Shown here piece after piece: positions 47,297 to 57,554 of a stretch of DNA of 64,000 bases. A program made the translations under genes and the position numbers. The notes beneath the pieces are model-generated. The model made no database searches. It saw only the letters and a list, made by a program, of their open reading frames with translations, and had not been told where the DNA came from. Numbering within the stretch: the first letter of the stretch is position 1; the number at the start of each line of letters is the position of its first letter. This stretch comes from Mangifera indica (lineage: Eukaryota > Streptophyta > Magnoliopsida > Sapindales > Anacardiaceae), in NCBI RefSeq assembly GCF_011075055.1, contig NC_058138.1:6282001-6346000 (forward strand), in the 5' to 3' direction.

Positions 47297-48196
47297 CTAT
47301 TTTGGGAATCTTTCCCATAACTTTGCACAATCTGTTATCATAAAGAATAAGACATTAATAGTAAAAACCAAAACTGTAGAGAATTAAATCAAAAGATGAA
47401 GAATTTCGTCAACAAACACCTCACTACTTGAAAAACACATAAATCCTAGTATTTTAGCTTCTCACTTTGAGGATTTTGATTCAATACTAAAGACCATACA
47501 AGATTGATTAGTGTTAATTCAATTAAGGTGAATGAAGAACTTTAATAAAAAATATGTATTATTAATTAAATGAATACGTACCATTTTGTAATTGTTGTAT
47601 GACTGAATCTAGGTCACTTAAGCAATTTTTATAATTCACCTGTATTAACCTTGGCATGCTTAATCCTCTTCTAGAGAATGTCTTCATCTTGGAACATCTA
47701 CTCACAGTTAATCTTTCCAATAATGGGAATTTTAAGGTATAATTCCCAGAGTATAAGTGTGTGAGACTTTCTAAATCACGCAAAGTCAAGTACTTCAATT
47801 TCTTAAAAACAATTTCACCAATCTCTATATGTACCTCATTTGCTAATATTTCTACCATCATTTCACATTCCTTAATTGGCAAGCTTTCAAGACACGGTAA
47901 ATTTTTGGTTGTTGAGGATGACATTACATTTTGCATTCCATTACAATGACTTACTATCAAAGCCATTAGATTTCAAAAGACGGTGAAGGCCATAGCAAAA
48001 TAGTCAAATTGTGACAATAGTTTGCATCTAAAGAATGAAGATTTTAAAGAATTGAGTTCAATCGGGAGTCTTGCTTTGAAATGCACTTTAAATTAAAAAG
48101 CCCCCACCATTCTAATTGTTTTAAGTTTGTGAATACTCCAATGTCCTCTTCACTTTCTCTAAATGATTCTTTGTATGAAATCACTTTCAATGTAAA
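47297..48196 (-). pseudogene. LRR-gene 3' fragment (copy A), frameshifted
   Basis: C-terminal part of an RPS2/At4g27190-like CNL. LRR exon 47582-48196 (donor gtacgt), then terminal exon 47297-47331 (acceptor aacag, stop TAG). It reads GLFNLKCISKQDS, CHNLTILL, CNGMQNVMSSS, KECEMMVEILANE and FPLLERLTVSRCSKMKTFS, parallel to the gene at 60076-61151. One base is missing in the run at 47971-47973 (TTT against TTTT in copy B), shifting the frame and leaving a 134-codon open piece. The exon is cut at about 48196, and no upstream exons exist. It is a dead duplicate, not a separate receptor. Confidence 0.88.
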
Positions 48197-48469
48197 TGGC
48201 GGGCATGGGCACAAAGAATAATGATGGAGATTTTTGGGTGTTATGGTAAATGGGCATTAAACACACTTGTCCACAGGATCAAATATTGTCACATCATAGA
48301 CAAGCTGATGTTCAGGCGCTCGAGACAATTCTTCAATCGAGTGGATGATTTGGTTATCATTTTAGGCAAGATCTTTAATGCTAGATTTGAGCTAGCTAGA
48401 ATTAAGTTTCTCTACTAGTATAATACCACTATTTTGTAAGGAAAATAAACTAGGGTAGGGAATTCAACT

Positions 48470-48860
48470 GTTAAGGTTGATGAGAGCTTCAAATCTTTTG
48501 CTAAATGGGTTGATTTATAGGGAGTTAATTAGATGCATGTGTGAAACCCATACTATAGATGATGCAAATTATCTTCTTGAAGAGATGACTCAAAATGGTA
48601 GAACACCTGTTGTTGATGTGCTTGTTGATCTAGAGTAAAACTTTGTGCAATAGGAAAATTTGATGAGTCTATGAATTTCTAGGAAGACAAATGTGGTTAC
48701 ATAACTTCTCCATACAATGTTATGCTTGAAGGCTGCTGCAATGTTGGTAAAGTTTTTCTGGTGAAAGTATCCTGGACAAAATGGCTAAGAGAAACATAAC
48801 TGATTATTTTTATATTTTGGATAAATATCGAAGAAAAAAATTTTCAATTTCCTTCAAAAG
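48470..48860 (+). pseudogene. Pentatricopeptide-repeat (PPR) protein remnant
   Basis: The plus strand encodes PPR-like stretches split by stops: NLLLNGLI near 48497, then DDANYLLEEMTQNGRTPVVD (about 48555-48618), GKFDESMNF (near 48655-48680), and YNVMLEGCCNVGKFFLVK (48713-48765) followed by KMAKRNITDYF (48778-48810). Spacing near 35 residues and the motif YNVLLxGCC-GK fit organelle-targeted PPR proteins. Only about 3 repeats remain, with no start or end. A relic inserted next to the LRR pseudogene breakpoint. Confidence 0.65.
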
Positions 48861-50229
48861 AAGAAACTTAACATTACTTATTTTACTTTTTGTTAGGACT
48901 CACATTTATGTGTCCTATTGGAAGAAAAATCAAAAGAAGAAATTATCTCCCAAGACACATGGCATATAAATGAGAGGAGCAAGTGGCAGTTTCTAAACCC
49001 CCTGGTCCATTGCAAACAAAAGCAACAATTGACAAACATGAGACTGAAGTTGTGATGGAACAAGAGGCAAATAAAAGGGGAGAAGAAGGGCAAGAGTCAC
49101 CTTAGAGAAAGAAATTGAAGAAGTTGAAGGAGAGTTACAGGTCTCTCAAAAAAACTATATTGCACTTTGATGTATTTTGTGTAATGTGAACCAGCTTGTA
49201 TTTCAGGAATTCAAAAAACTGATGGGAATCTAATCACAAAAGTCTACCGTCGCAAGCCCAAAGGGAAGAATCCATGAGGCAGTCTAATGGGTGTGAATGT
49301 TAGCCCAACTGAGAGCAAAAGTAATGACCAAATGTATTGGGGCAATTTGGTCAGTTCACCAGAGTAGCTCAAATTAGTTATAATTTTCCTTCCAGAATTC
49401 AGAGACAAGAATCCTTAATGGTGGGGTCCATTTACGATTAGAGGGTTGCACATATATTATGGGATGCATGCCAAAGAATGGGGGATTTTTATTCAGTTAT
49501 TACTATTTGTAGTTAGTAAGAACATTGGAGAGGGCTAGTTCTCGAAACCCAATTGTGTTAACTTTTCTTTTACTATTGCTCTTTATTAATGCTCTTGGGG
49601 GTTTTTGTTTTCTAGATTATCCTGTTGTTGCAGTCTTGAATCAATGTTGTAGCTATTTTCCTCATTTTGATTATGGGATGAAATGTTATAGTTGTTCTGT
49701 TTCCAATTTCATTACAATCTTGTTCAATCATAAATGATGAATGGTACATTGAGAGTGAAATTGTATCAGTGACTTACCTAATTCCTTGTTTGGTTGCGAG
49801 AAAATTGGGGTTATTAATTGGGCTAATAACTAGGAAGAAACTGGGATTGTTGAACCTGTTGGAAAGAGTTATGCTTGGAACTTGTTGGAGCTACTGAGTA
49901 CTACTGGAACCATCAACAAAGAGGATTGAAATCCACTCATTCAGGTTTGCACCAAAAACTTGTATTGAAACTTTGATGTAAACTTGTTCTCATTACTGAA
50001 AATTAATAAAGACTACATTTCCAATATTTTTTCTGAGTCATATTTCTAATATATGTTTCCACTATTTACATTGTTGAGATTGATTGTGTTGGTTTGAGTT
50101 GACTATTGCGTGGACATATTGCTGGAAAAGTGTTGTGTTGCTGCTGGATTTCTCCTTGTGTGTTGCTGAAGCTGTTGGGAAGGTTCTGGTGTTTAGAGAA
50201 TGATTGAGTGGAAGGTGAAGTAGAGAAGG
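48861..50229. other. No gene recognised
   Basis: Several short frames occur, some protein-like (ITKVYRRKPKGKNP at about 49225-49270; GVNVSPTESKSNDQMYW near 49290-49340), but none could be assigned. The 70-codon frame at 49525 begins with TTG and has a hydrophobic run (LTFLLLLLFINALGGFCF) that looks like a chance product. Confidence 0.4.
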
Positions 50230-50378
50230 TTCTGTGTATTACCCTCAGGTACATTTTAGGGGTATTTATGTCTTTTGACCTTATTTTGAGATATTTCCAA
50301 CCTTAAATATATATGTCCAAATGTATGTGGATATATATAAAACAAAAACAAAAAAAAAGAGGAAAACTACAAAAAAAA

Positions 50379-50402
50379 TATATATATATATATATATATA
50401 TA
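50379..50402. repeat. AT-dinucleotide microsatellite
   Basis: A (TA)12-type run following an A-rich stretch, inside the solo LTR. Confidence 0.95.
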
Positions 50403-50906
50403 ATAAGCCAAAAAGGCTAAAAGACAAACCAAAAAGGCCTTTCATCTTCTTCTCCTATCCTTTCCAGAAGCTTAGCCTTCTTCATGCTTTTTCCTATGTT
50501 TTTTGAAGAAAAAGGGAAGATTTGAAGGGGTTTGGAAGACAAAGTAAGGAAAGAAAGAAGAGGAAACACTTTAGAAGCCTTGGTAATTAAAAGACATCCT
50601 TCTTTTCCCTTTACCTATGTTTATATATACTGGATGCATGTTATATGAATATGTTAGTGTGTTTTGGTGTTGATTTAAGATGGTTTTAGTGATAAAAGAA
50701 GCAAGACAAAGAGGAGGCAGCCAACTTGACAAAGATTGGCTTGAAATAAGGTAAGTGGAACCATTCTTGTTATGTTTCATGTTTTATGTTTTCGGTTCCT
50801 TTGCTCTATGTTATAAAGGATGATTTTGAAGTTGAGAAATGTTATTTTGCCATTTGGGGTATCTATGTGTGTGATTTTGTTCATGGCAGATAGTTGAAAA
50901 ATATTT

Positions 50907-51476
50907 ATAGTTTTACCATAGATTTCGTTCCACATTTTGACTATCTTATCTGATGAATCATGAGTACTATTATAGCTTGTTGGAAATCTCTTTGAATCCT
51001 TTTTTCAATGATATATAGTTTGTATAAATTATAGACCATTTAGATTGTTAAATTGCATGAACAAAAGGACTATCTTATCAAATAAATAATAAAAATAGTT
51101 TTTTGCCATTGATTTCATCCCACATTTTGATTATTTTATCTGATGAATCATAAGTGCTATTATAGCTTGTTGGAAAGCTCTTTGAATCTTCTTTTCAATG
51201 ATATATAGCTTGTATGAATTAGAGACCATTTGGACTGTTAAGTTGCATGAACAAAAAGACTGTCTTATCAAATGAAGAGTAAAAACAATTTTTTGCCACT
51301 CATTTCATTCCACGTTTTGACTATTTTATATGATGAATCATGAGTGCTATTATAGTGGTTGGAAAGCCCTTTGAATCTTCTTTTCAATGATATATAGCTT
51401 GTATAAATTAAAGACCATTTGGACTATTAAATTAAATGAAAAAAAAAACTACCATATCAAATGAACAGTAAATACA
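50907..51476. repeat. Three tandem copies of a ~189-bp unit
   Basis: Equivalent points lie at 50907, 51095, 51285 and 51474 (periods of 188, 190 and 189). Each unit contains ttttgact/attattt(t)atctgatgaatc, gtgctattatag, ttggaaagc, caatgatatatagcttgtat and agaccattt. The units differ by scattered substitutions and 1-3 base indels. The array lies within the solo LTR. Confidence 0.93.
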
Positions 51477-51481
51477 GTTTT

Positions 51482-51537
51482 TGGAAAGAAAGAAAGAAAG
51501 GAGAGAAAAAGAAAAGAAAGAAAAGTAAGAAAAGGGA
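51482..51537. repeat. GAAA-rich purine tract
   Basis: About 55 bases almost without pyrimidines on the plus strand (gaaagaaagaaaggagag...), directly after the last 189-bp unit. Confidence 0.9.
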
Positions 51538-51659
51538 ATTTAGGGCTTAGGATTCAGGGGTCATCCCAAGAGTATAGTCTGGTAGGTTATGAATAATTTT
51601 AGATGGAAGCAAGATTAGTTAGAGATAACGCACGCATACATGTTACGAACTATAAGGAG

Positions 51660-51770
51660 GCATTTTACGCTATACTGCCCATAGTAGGGTACATCCGTAA
51701 TAGGACATAACTCATAATAGGGTCTACTTATAGTAGAGTATGCTCGTAGTAAAGCACAATTCAGATTCAA
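51660..51770. repeat. Degenerate ~17-bp tandem repeats
   Basis: Successive words catagtagggtac, cgtaataggacat, cataatagggtct, tatagtagagtat, cgtagtaaagcac share an (g/c)(t/a)a(a/g)ta(g/a)(g/a)g core at about 17-base spacing, roughly five units. Confidence 0.7.
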
Positions 51771-52405
51771 AAATAGTGTAGTGAGAGAAAGAAAGAGAGC
51801 TTGACTTAGAAAAGTGTCAAATCCCTATAGTCACCTTCCGAAAAGTACTAGATAGACACTATATAGGACATAGTGTGACCCAAATATTAAAGGATGAGCT
51901 AGATTATCCCCTCGATTCCTTGAGGAGGTTATGATATGAGATTGAGTCTTGAGAGTGATTTAGAGTAGGAAATGAGATAGTTTACTTAATTCTTTCCCCT
52001 TACTGAGTGTTCTTGTCTCTCACTTCCTTTTCTTTCATGATTGCAAGTACAGGTGATTAAGGTAGCTGTGAGACAGGGTCGGGTCAGCAAGGATAGATCC
52101 AGGTTGGGGCTGGTTATCTATGGTTTTTGTTATATGCATATGATATTGTTGGCTTTTGGCCCTGTTCAAATAGTTGTATCTAGAGGCATGTACATGATTA
52201 CTTCATGATCTCATATATTTTCAGATGAGTTTTCATATAGGATATATACATCTTTTGTTCACTTCCAGATTTTTTAGAATAATTTCGAAATGCTTTTAGT
52301 GACAAATTTATTTTAATTTTTTTTTTAAAATAGACGCTCTAGATATTAATTCGTAACATTTTTCCTCTGGAGAACAATATTTCTAGGGAGGGATGTTACA
52401 TTCTC

Positions 52406-52839
52406 TGTAGAAGAAAACCCAGGTGCATATCACTTTCACAGATATGAAGCAATGCCCTAATAAATTTGAATTGGTATCCCTTTGTTGATCAGACTATATG
52501 GAAGATTATAATCATGCTTTTTTTGGGTAGCATGAAGTGGGCAAAAAGATTATAATCAGTAAAAGATTGAGGTTCGAAGGAAACTAGAATTACAACCTGC
52601 AGTCTAGAGATTGTTGACCATTATTTAGCAGTTGAAATTCATTCTTCGACAGTAAGATTATCGTTGAACTCCATCCAATGACAGTTGCCACAAAAGCAGT
52701 TTTCATCAAGTTCTATTCATTGATGGAAACTTTTACCAATAACTTTGTTGAAGAGTGACTTAGTACAAGTTTTCATCAGTTGAAATTCTCACCAAGGAAA
52801 TGGAAATTGAGGATTCGATGATCATTTATGGGTTGTTTT
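52406..52839. other. No gene recognised between solo LTR and LOTUS pseudogene
   Basis: Low coding signal. Words such as gttttcatcaagtt/gttttcatcagttg recur. It may be decayed sequence of the pseudogene that follows. Confidence 0.35.
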
Positions 52840-54104
52840 GTTGAACGAGTTGGGGTTAATCTTAGTACATGTTCCCTACTTGGGAAATCCTAATGAGAAA
52901 TTCAATAATAGTGCACTAGTTGATATTCCGAAGATCAAGAAACCAGCAAATTATCACCACCCTGGTACTAATTATAATCCCAAGAGTTCTGTTATAGGTC
53001 TTGCCCAGCTGGATTTGCTCATTTCAACCTTGCTCAAAATGGTTATAGTCTTATAGAAATCATTATCCACGCCAGCCTTTAGTGCCCAACAAGCGCCCTA
53101 ATCATCCTTGTACTTCTGTGACCTATTTAAGAAGGTAGTGAGGTCACCAATTTTGATCCTATTAGCATGAATCCCAAGTCTGCATTGTTGAGTAAGTTGC
53201 AAAATGAACATATAGAGCATAAGAAGCTCTCGTTTCCTTCACCAATGAACTTGATTAACACACTTAGTAGTGTCATATGGAGGACGTTGGGTGTCCAAAA
53301 CCTTTTGATTATGTCTAAAGCCTTATAGGTACTAATATTGAACTCTATGAAATTTGAAAAGATAATGCCAACTGAAGGTAATATAATCGATTGTTTTTTA
53401 TATGGGGATACGAAAAAATCGAAATACCAACATTAAAAAGGCCTTGGAAATTGCTGTTGATCAACAAATGGTAGTGAAACAGAAAATTGAAGCTATAAAC
53501 TTGTAAGTTGGTAAGAACGACAAACTCTGGAAATGTGTGAACCCTATTGCTGGTAATCCTAAGCAAATCTTGGAAATGACATGGGAAAGAATTAAAAAGT
53601 TTCTGGTGTCACTTGAAGGGCAATATGCAAAATGACTTCTCAATGTAGATAAATTTCCTTTGCTTGTTTAGTTTAGCCTTAGCTTTTGGGATTTGTAATT
53701 GGACCCTTTTTTTATTTTGTCTTGTGTGTTTTTGCATTTTTGTTCACAGGTATGTAGCCAATATTATTTTGAAGAATATGTGCTTGACAGAGCTTACATT
53801 AGGTGACATACTTCAGATCTTAAACATGTTAATTACCATAAAAAAATGGATTATTCATAATCAAGCACGATGGCAGCCGATTATCATTGCTGTTGCAGAG
53901 TGCAACCCTTCGCACTTTGTTCTTATTTTCGGGTATTCTCAGAATAAACAGATTTGTAAATTCATCCCTCTGCAGCATCAGTTTAGCAGTGTGCCACTGT
54001 ATTTGCTGTACTTCTTTGAAAGCTGTATGGTTCTCAGAGCTTGTGAAACCATTTGTCCCTTGGCTATAATCCTTATATTTAAGTCTCCTGTATGCAAACT
54101 TTGA
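52840..54104 (+). pseudogene. LOTUS/OST-HTH protein pseudogene (plant MARF1/limkain-like)
   Basis: The clear part starts near 53340 with MKFEKIMPTEGNIIDC, then TNIKKALEIAVDQQMVVKQ (about 53425-53480), LWKCVNPIAGNPKQ (about 53526-53567) and TWERIKKFL. After an intron (acceptor gttcacag, exon from 53750) comes YVANIILKNMCLTELTLGDI, QILNMLITIKKWIIHNQARW and QPIIIAVAECNPS. From memory of the family, these match the C-terminal OST-HTH/LOTUS region of plant NYN-domain proteins such as At5g09840 (annotated putative endonuclease or glycosyl hydrolase; MARF1/limkain-like). Upstream, 52840-53340 has protein-like pieces in different frames that may be its linker. Frameshifts and stops (one after QYAK) and absence of the NYN domain show it is a fragment. 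Keeping an intron argues against retroposition. Confidence 0.72.
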
Positions 54105-54182
54105 TAGAAAAATCAAGTGTTTCTTATTTTTGCCCCCATTTGGATACTGCTTTCACTTTTGCATTGAAACTTTTCTTTCTGT

Positions 54183-54230
54183 TAAATTGCCGCCAGTTTT
54201 AAGGTTTTCAAGCTTGGAAAATAGCAAGTT
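54183..54230. repeat. Inverted copy of the 17550/23393 dispersed repeat
   Basis: ttgccgccagttttaaggtt and caagcttggaaaatagcaag are the reverse complement, with few changes, of the sequence around 17640-17690. Confidence 0.65.
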
Positions 54231-54332
54231 TCATATTGTAAATACCAATATTTTATGGTACTTATTCGAAAATGTTATTGAGTTCATAAATTTAAAATCC
54301 AAATAAAATGTCAGATTTGTGTTATATTGTTA

Positions 54333-54655
54333 GGTTTGATTCGAATCAAATTTGTTTAAACAAGTCAAAACAAGCTCGGCTTAAACGAATTTAAGCTTGA
54401 ATTCGAGAGTTAAATATTTTTTAGTTTGAGCTTTAAGGGTATTCAGTTTGCCAAGTTCGTGAGCTTAAAAATTTTCAATATGAATCGACTAAAATGACAT
54501 TGTTTTGATCAATACACATTAAAACGATATTATTTTTGTTATTTTTTGCTCGAATTGAGCTTGAACTCAACCCAAACTTGATTCGATCCCTCTCAAGCGA
54601 GCTAATCTCAAACAACTTTGAGATAAGCTCGAGCTCGATTTAATTCAAATCCAAC
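54333..54655. mobile_element. MITE-like element rich in gagctcgag words
   Basis: The left end taggtttgattcgaatcaaa and the reverse complement of the right end taaagttggatttgaattaa are related. The interior has caagctcggc, gagctcgag and complementary words. Flanks (tatattgt / catatcat) match only partly. A further fragment starting TAGAGGTGGATTCGAGTCAA at 54729 is a separate, related end. Confidence 0.45.
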
Positions 54656-55403
54656 TTTACATATCATCAAGTAAGTAAAAATTACTTTTGAAGTTACCAT
54701 TGTTAATGTTGCATTAATTAATATTAACTAGAGGTGGATTCGAGTCAACCCAAGCTGAGCCCAAATAAGGGCTAACGTGAGATCAAACTTAACTTACTAG
54801 ATTTACAGTGATTTCATCAGAAAGGTCGTCAAAGAAGAAGATGAAGGGTCACCAGACGTGAAGACAAAGAATCATCGAAGAAGAAGAAAACTCGTGAGAG
54901 AAAATGAATTTGTTGACAACTCAATTGAATCATGCTAACTTGACTAGATTTTGAACTGAGGCTTTCCCTACTTAAGCTCAAATCATTTGAGCCGAATACC
55001 AAGCCAAACAAGAACCAAAGTGGATCTCATCCAACCATAATATTATCTAACATTCATTATGATAATAATATTATAAATATCATATTTTATATATAGCAAT
55101 GTTATGAGTACACATTTTTTATGTATAATTTGGGTATACAGATGATGTTTCACTATATGATTAGGTAGTTCTTTATCTTTAATTCAAAATCATCAAATTA
55201 CATAAAGATATATCATTAATATACTTAAATTGTGTATTAAAAATTTGTACTCATAATTTTATTGATTTATATAATCTCATGTAAATGTCACTATGCAAAT
55301 TTTATATGGCCAGAGATGCAGTCCAAAAAAGCCCAATGGACATTTTCCTCTACTTCAACCCAAAACTAACCTGAATGACAACAATAAAAACAAAATCACA
55401 AAT

Positions 55404-55600
55404 GCGCAGAGGCATTCTCAATTACAAACAACACTCTATTTCACAAGGGCCACAGTGAAAACATAAACCAAATTAAGATTTTACTACTTACCAGAATTGT
55501 AATATATATGGCTTAGAATTGGTCAAGAACCTTATTTAAATTTTGAAATCATCATAAAAATCTCCAAATTACCATACTTCATTTTCAAACTAGATGGATT
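55404..55600. repeat. Uninterrupted copy of the dispersed repeat split at 1-1765
   Basis: gcgcagaggcattctcaatt through atatatggcttagaattggt and on to caaactagatggattcgtgg runs without a break. It has a single tggcttagaat at the place where the other copy has two tagcttaaaat words flanking the insertion. It is the empty site for the 116-1665 element. Confidence 0.85.
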
Positions 55601-56906
55601 CGTGGATGAAATCTCCAACATGTGAATGAAACATAAGTTCCAAATTTCTAAAACTTAATGAAAAAATCTGATTTCAACAATAGCTCTAGTAAAATCTTTA
55701 ATTCTAACTCTTTGATCTTCATATCACTTCATGCTTTCTTCCTTCTTTGTGTAATTGATTACATGAAGTTGGAATTTCAATTCATAGAGGCAACATCTGA
55801 TTAGTAATGATGACAACAATTACAATTGGTAATTATTCCAACTGTGATGATTAATTGACAACGATTGATATATGCCAACATTATCTATTAGAATTGCCCA
55901 TTATTCCGATAACGATGACGATTAATATTGGTGATTATTCTAATCGGATGTCTCTTTAGATTGTCATGCCTACATTATAACTTGTTTTGATCTCTACATT
56001 GTTAAGATATTTTCTTTCTAAAAATATTTAGATTTCATAAAAAAATTTGGTGATTATAGGAAAGGATGTCAATTATATGTGACTGTTCAACTTGTTTGTG
56101 TGACGGAATAATGTTTGATGGCATTATGAGCAAAGAGCATTATTATGTATGTAGTAATAACAAGAAAATTTGAAACATATCCAATCAAAAGAATAATATA
56201 AAATTGTGAAAATATGTAACCAATTAGTGTATAGACCATACAAACTGGTTATGGTCACAATACATATATACACGAGCATTACATGTAGTGGAAAAAATAA
56301 TGATGACATGGTTCAATTATAAACATAGTTTATATCCATGAGACCAAGTATGAAAATCTCAAATTCACTATAACAAAATTAATCAATAAAACCAAAATTC
56401 TCAATCATCAAAGCATAAACTTAAAAATTAAACATCAATTAACAAAAAGTTACACAAATTTGTAGAAGAACACGAACATCCCACTCATTTATCACTTAAA
56501 CATCCAACTTAAGTGAAAATGGTCAATTTTCTCTTGAACATTCAACCTAATTCCCTTTAGTTTGAAAAAGATTAAAATCCCTTCAACCTTTTGTCATATA
56601 ATCTGTTAAAAGATATTGAAACATTGTATATAAGGAGCTTGAAGAACATTATAAGATTTAGAAGAATGAATAATATTTAGCTCAATTTAAAATAAAGGAG
56701 AAGGTGGTTTATATATAGTAACTTCATGTCATAAATTGGTGCCGCTTGTCTAAACAGATTATAATAAACCTATGTACTTGTGCTAGAAAAATAGGAAGTA
56801 TAGTCTATTTCAAATGTAGTTAAAAAAACTAACTTTTTCAACTGATAGATATTTGTGTAAGAGTTATGATTACAAAGTGCATGCAATTTACTATAAACAT
56901 TCATGG
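55601..56906. other. No gene recognised
   Basis: AT-rich, with repeated gatgattaat/ggtgattattc words at 55800-55950 that look like simple-sequence decay. No coding or element ends seen. Confidence 0.5.
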
Positions 56907-56914
56907 TTTGCAAT

Positions 56915-57490
56915 TAGGCCTGGATACGACCAGACCAACTTGCTCTCGAAAACTAATTTGGTTCAATTTAATTTGTTTCAAACTTGTTTAATTCAAATTC
57001 AGACCTAAATCTAGCCAAAAGATTTGCCTCATTTTTCAATTTGAGCCAAACTCGAATCAAGAGATGTTCAGCTCGATTTCAACATGAATTCAAGGCTTAA
57101 ATCAATAGTTCAAATTCGTGGCTTGATTTGACTAGAATTCATGGCTCAAATCAACTCGAATTTAGTGGTTCGCATTGACAATTTGAATTCATGGCTCGAA
57201 TAAAAAACTTTGAATATTATTTAAATAAAACGACTTTATTTTGTCAATGAACCACGAATCCGAGCCATGAATTTGAACTGTCAATTTGAACAATTAATTC
57301 AAGCTGAATCGAGCTATGAATTCGAACTATTGATTCGAGCTACAAAATCAAACCAAACTCTAACCGAACCAAGCTAAACCATTTTTTATTTGAGCTGAAC
57401 TTGAGTCGAATTCAAACCGAATCATTTTTTATTCAAGATAAACTCGAGCCAAGAAATGTTCGTGCTCGACCTGGCCCAAATCCACCCCTA
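56915..57490. mobile_element. hAT-type MITE with perfect 8-bp target duplication
   Basis: 576 bp. The left end TAGGCCTGGATACGACCAGA and the reverse complement of the right end TAGGGGTGGATTTGGGCCAG are inverted repeats. tttgcaat occurs on both sides (56907-56914, 57491-57498). The interior is made of gaattcaag/aactcgaatt-type words in both orientations. An 8-bp duplication with a short inverted repeat is the hAT signature. Non-autonomous. Confidence 0.8.
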
Positions 57491-57554
57491 TTTGCAATTA
57501 AGAATTTACAACCTAGATCACAGGACTCCAATATCAGAATGCGCAAAAACACTT

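Larger units (their letters stand above)
46022..48196. repeat. Segmental duplication, copy A (partner at 58404-60980)
   Basis: Same orientation as the partner. Shared landmarks are acatggatttgagactagaa (46022 / 58404), gtgactga(a/g)tccagccggtt (about 46600 / 58502), the MITE end ttaaacacccctac (about 47075 / 59851), the terminal LRR-gene exon and the LRR exon. Copy A has about 480 extra bases at 46077-46554 and lacks about 850 bases of copy B near 58715-59570. Similarity ends abruptly at about 48196, inside the LRR exon. Confidence 0.85.
50235..52400 (+). mobile_element. Solo LTR (2166 bp), gypsy-type
   Basis: Starts TGTATTACCCTCAGG and ends ctagggagggatgttaca. It is flanked by ttctg (50230-50234) and ttctc (52401-52405), a 5-bp duplication with one mismatch. 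The ctgagtgttctt region near 52010 and the terminal GGATGTTACA are typical of large gypsy LTRs. There is no primer site after 52400 and no pol nearby, so it is a solo LTR. It contains an AT microsatellite, a 189-bp triplication, a purine tract and ~17-bp repeats listed separately. Confidence 0.78.

Noticed and set aside
49525..49737. 70-codon frame with a strong hydrophobic run, possible secreted peptide
   Set aside because: It begins with TTG, no ATG fits, and there is no family match or supporting context.
50907..51476. Possible CRISPR-like array because of regular spacing
   Set aside because: The whole 189-bp unit repeats with no unique spacers, and the sequence is a plant LTR.
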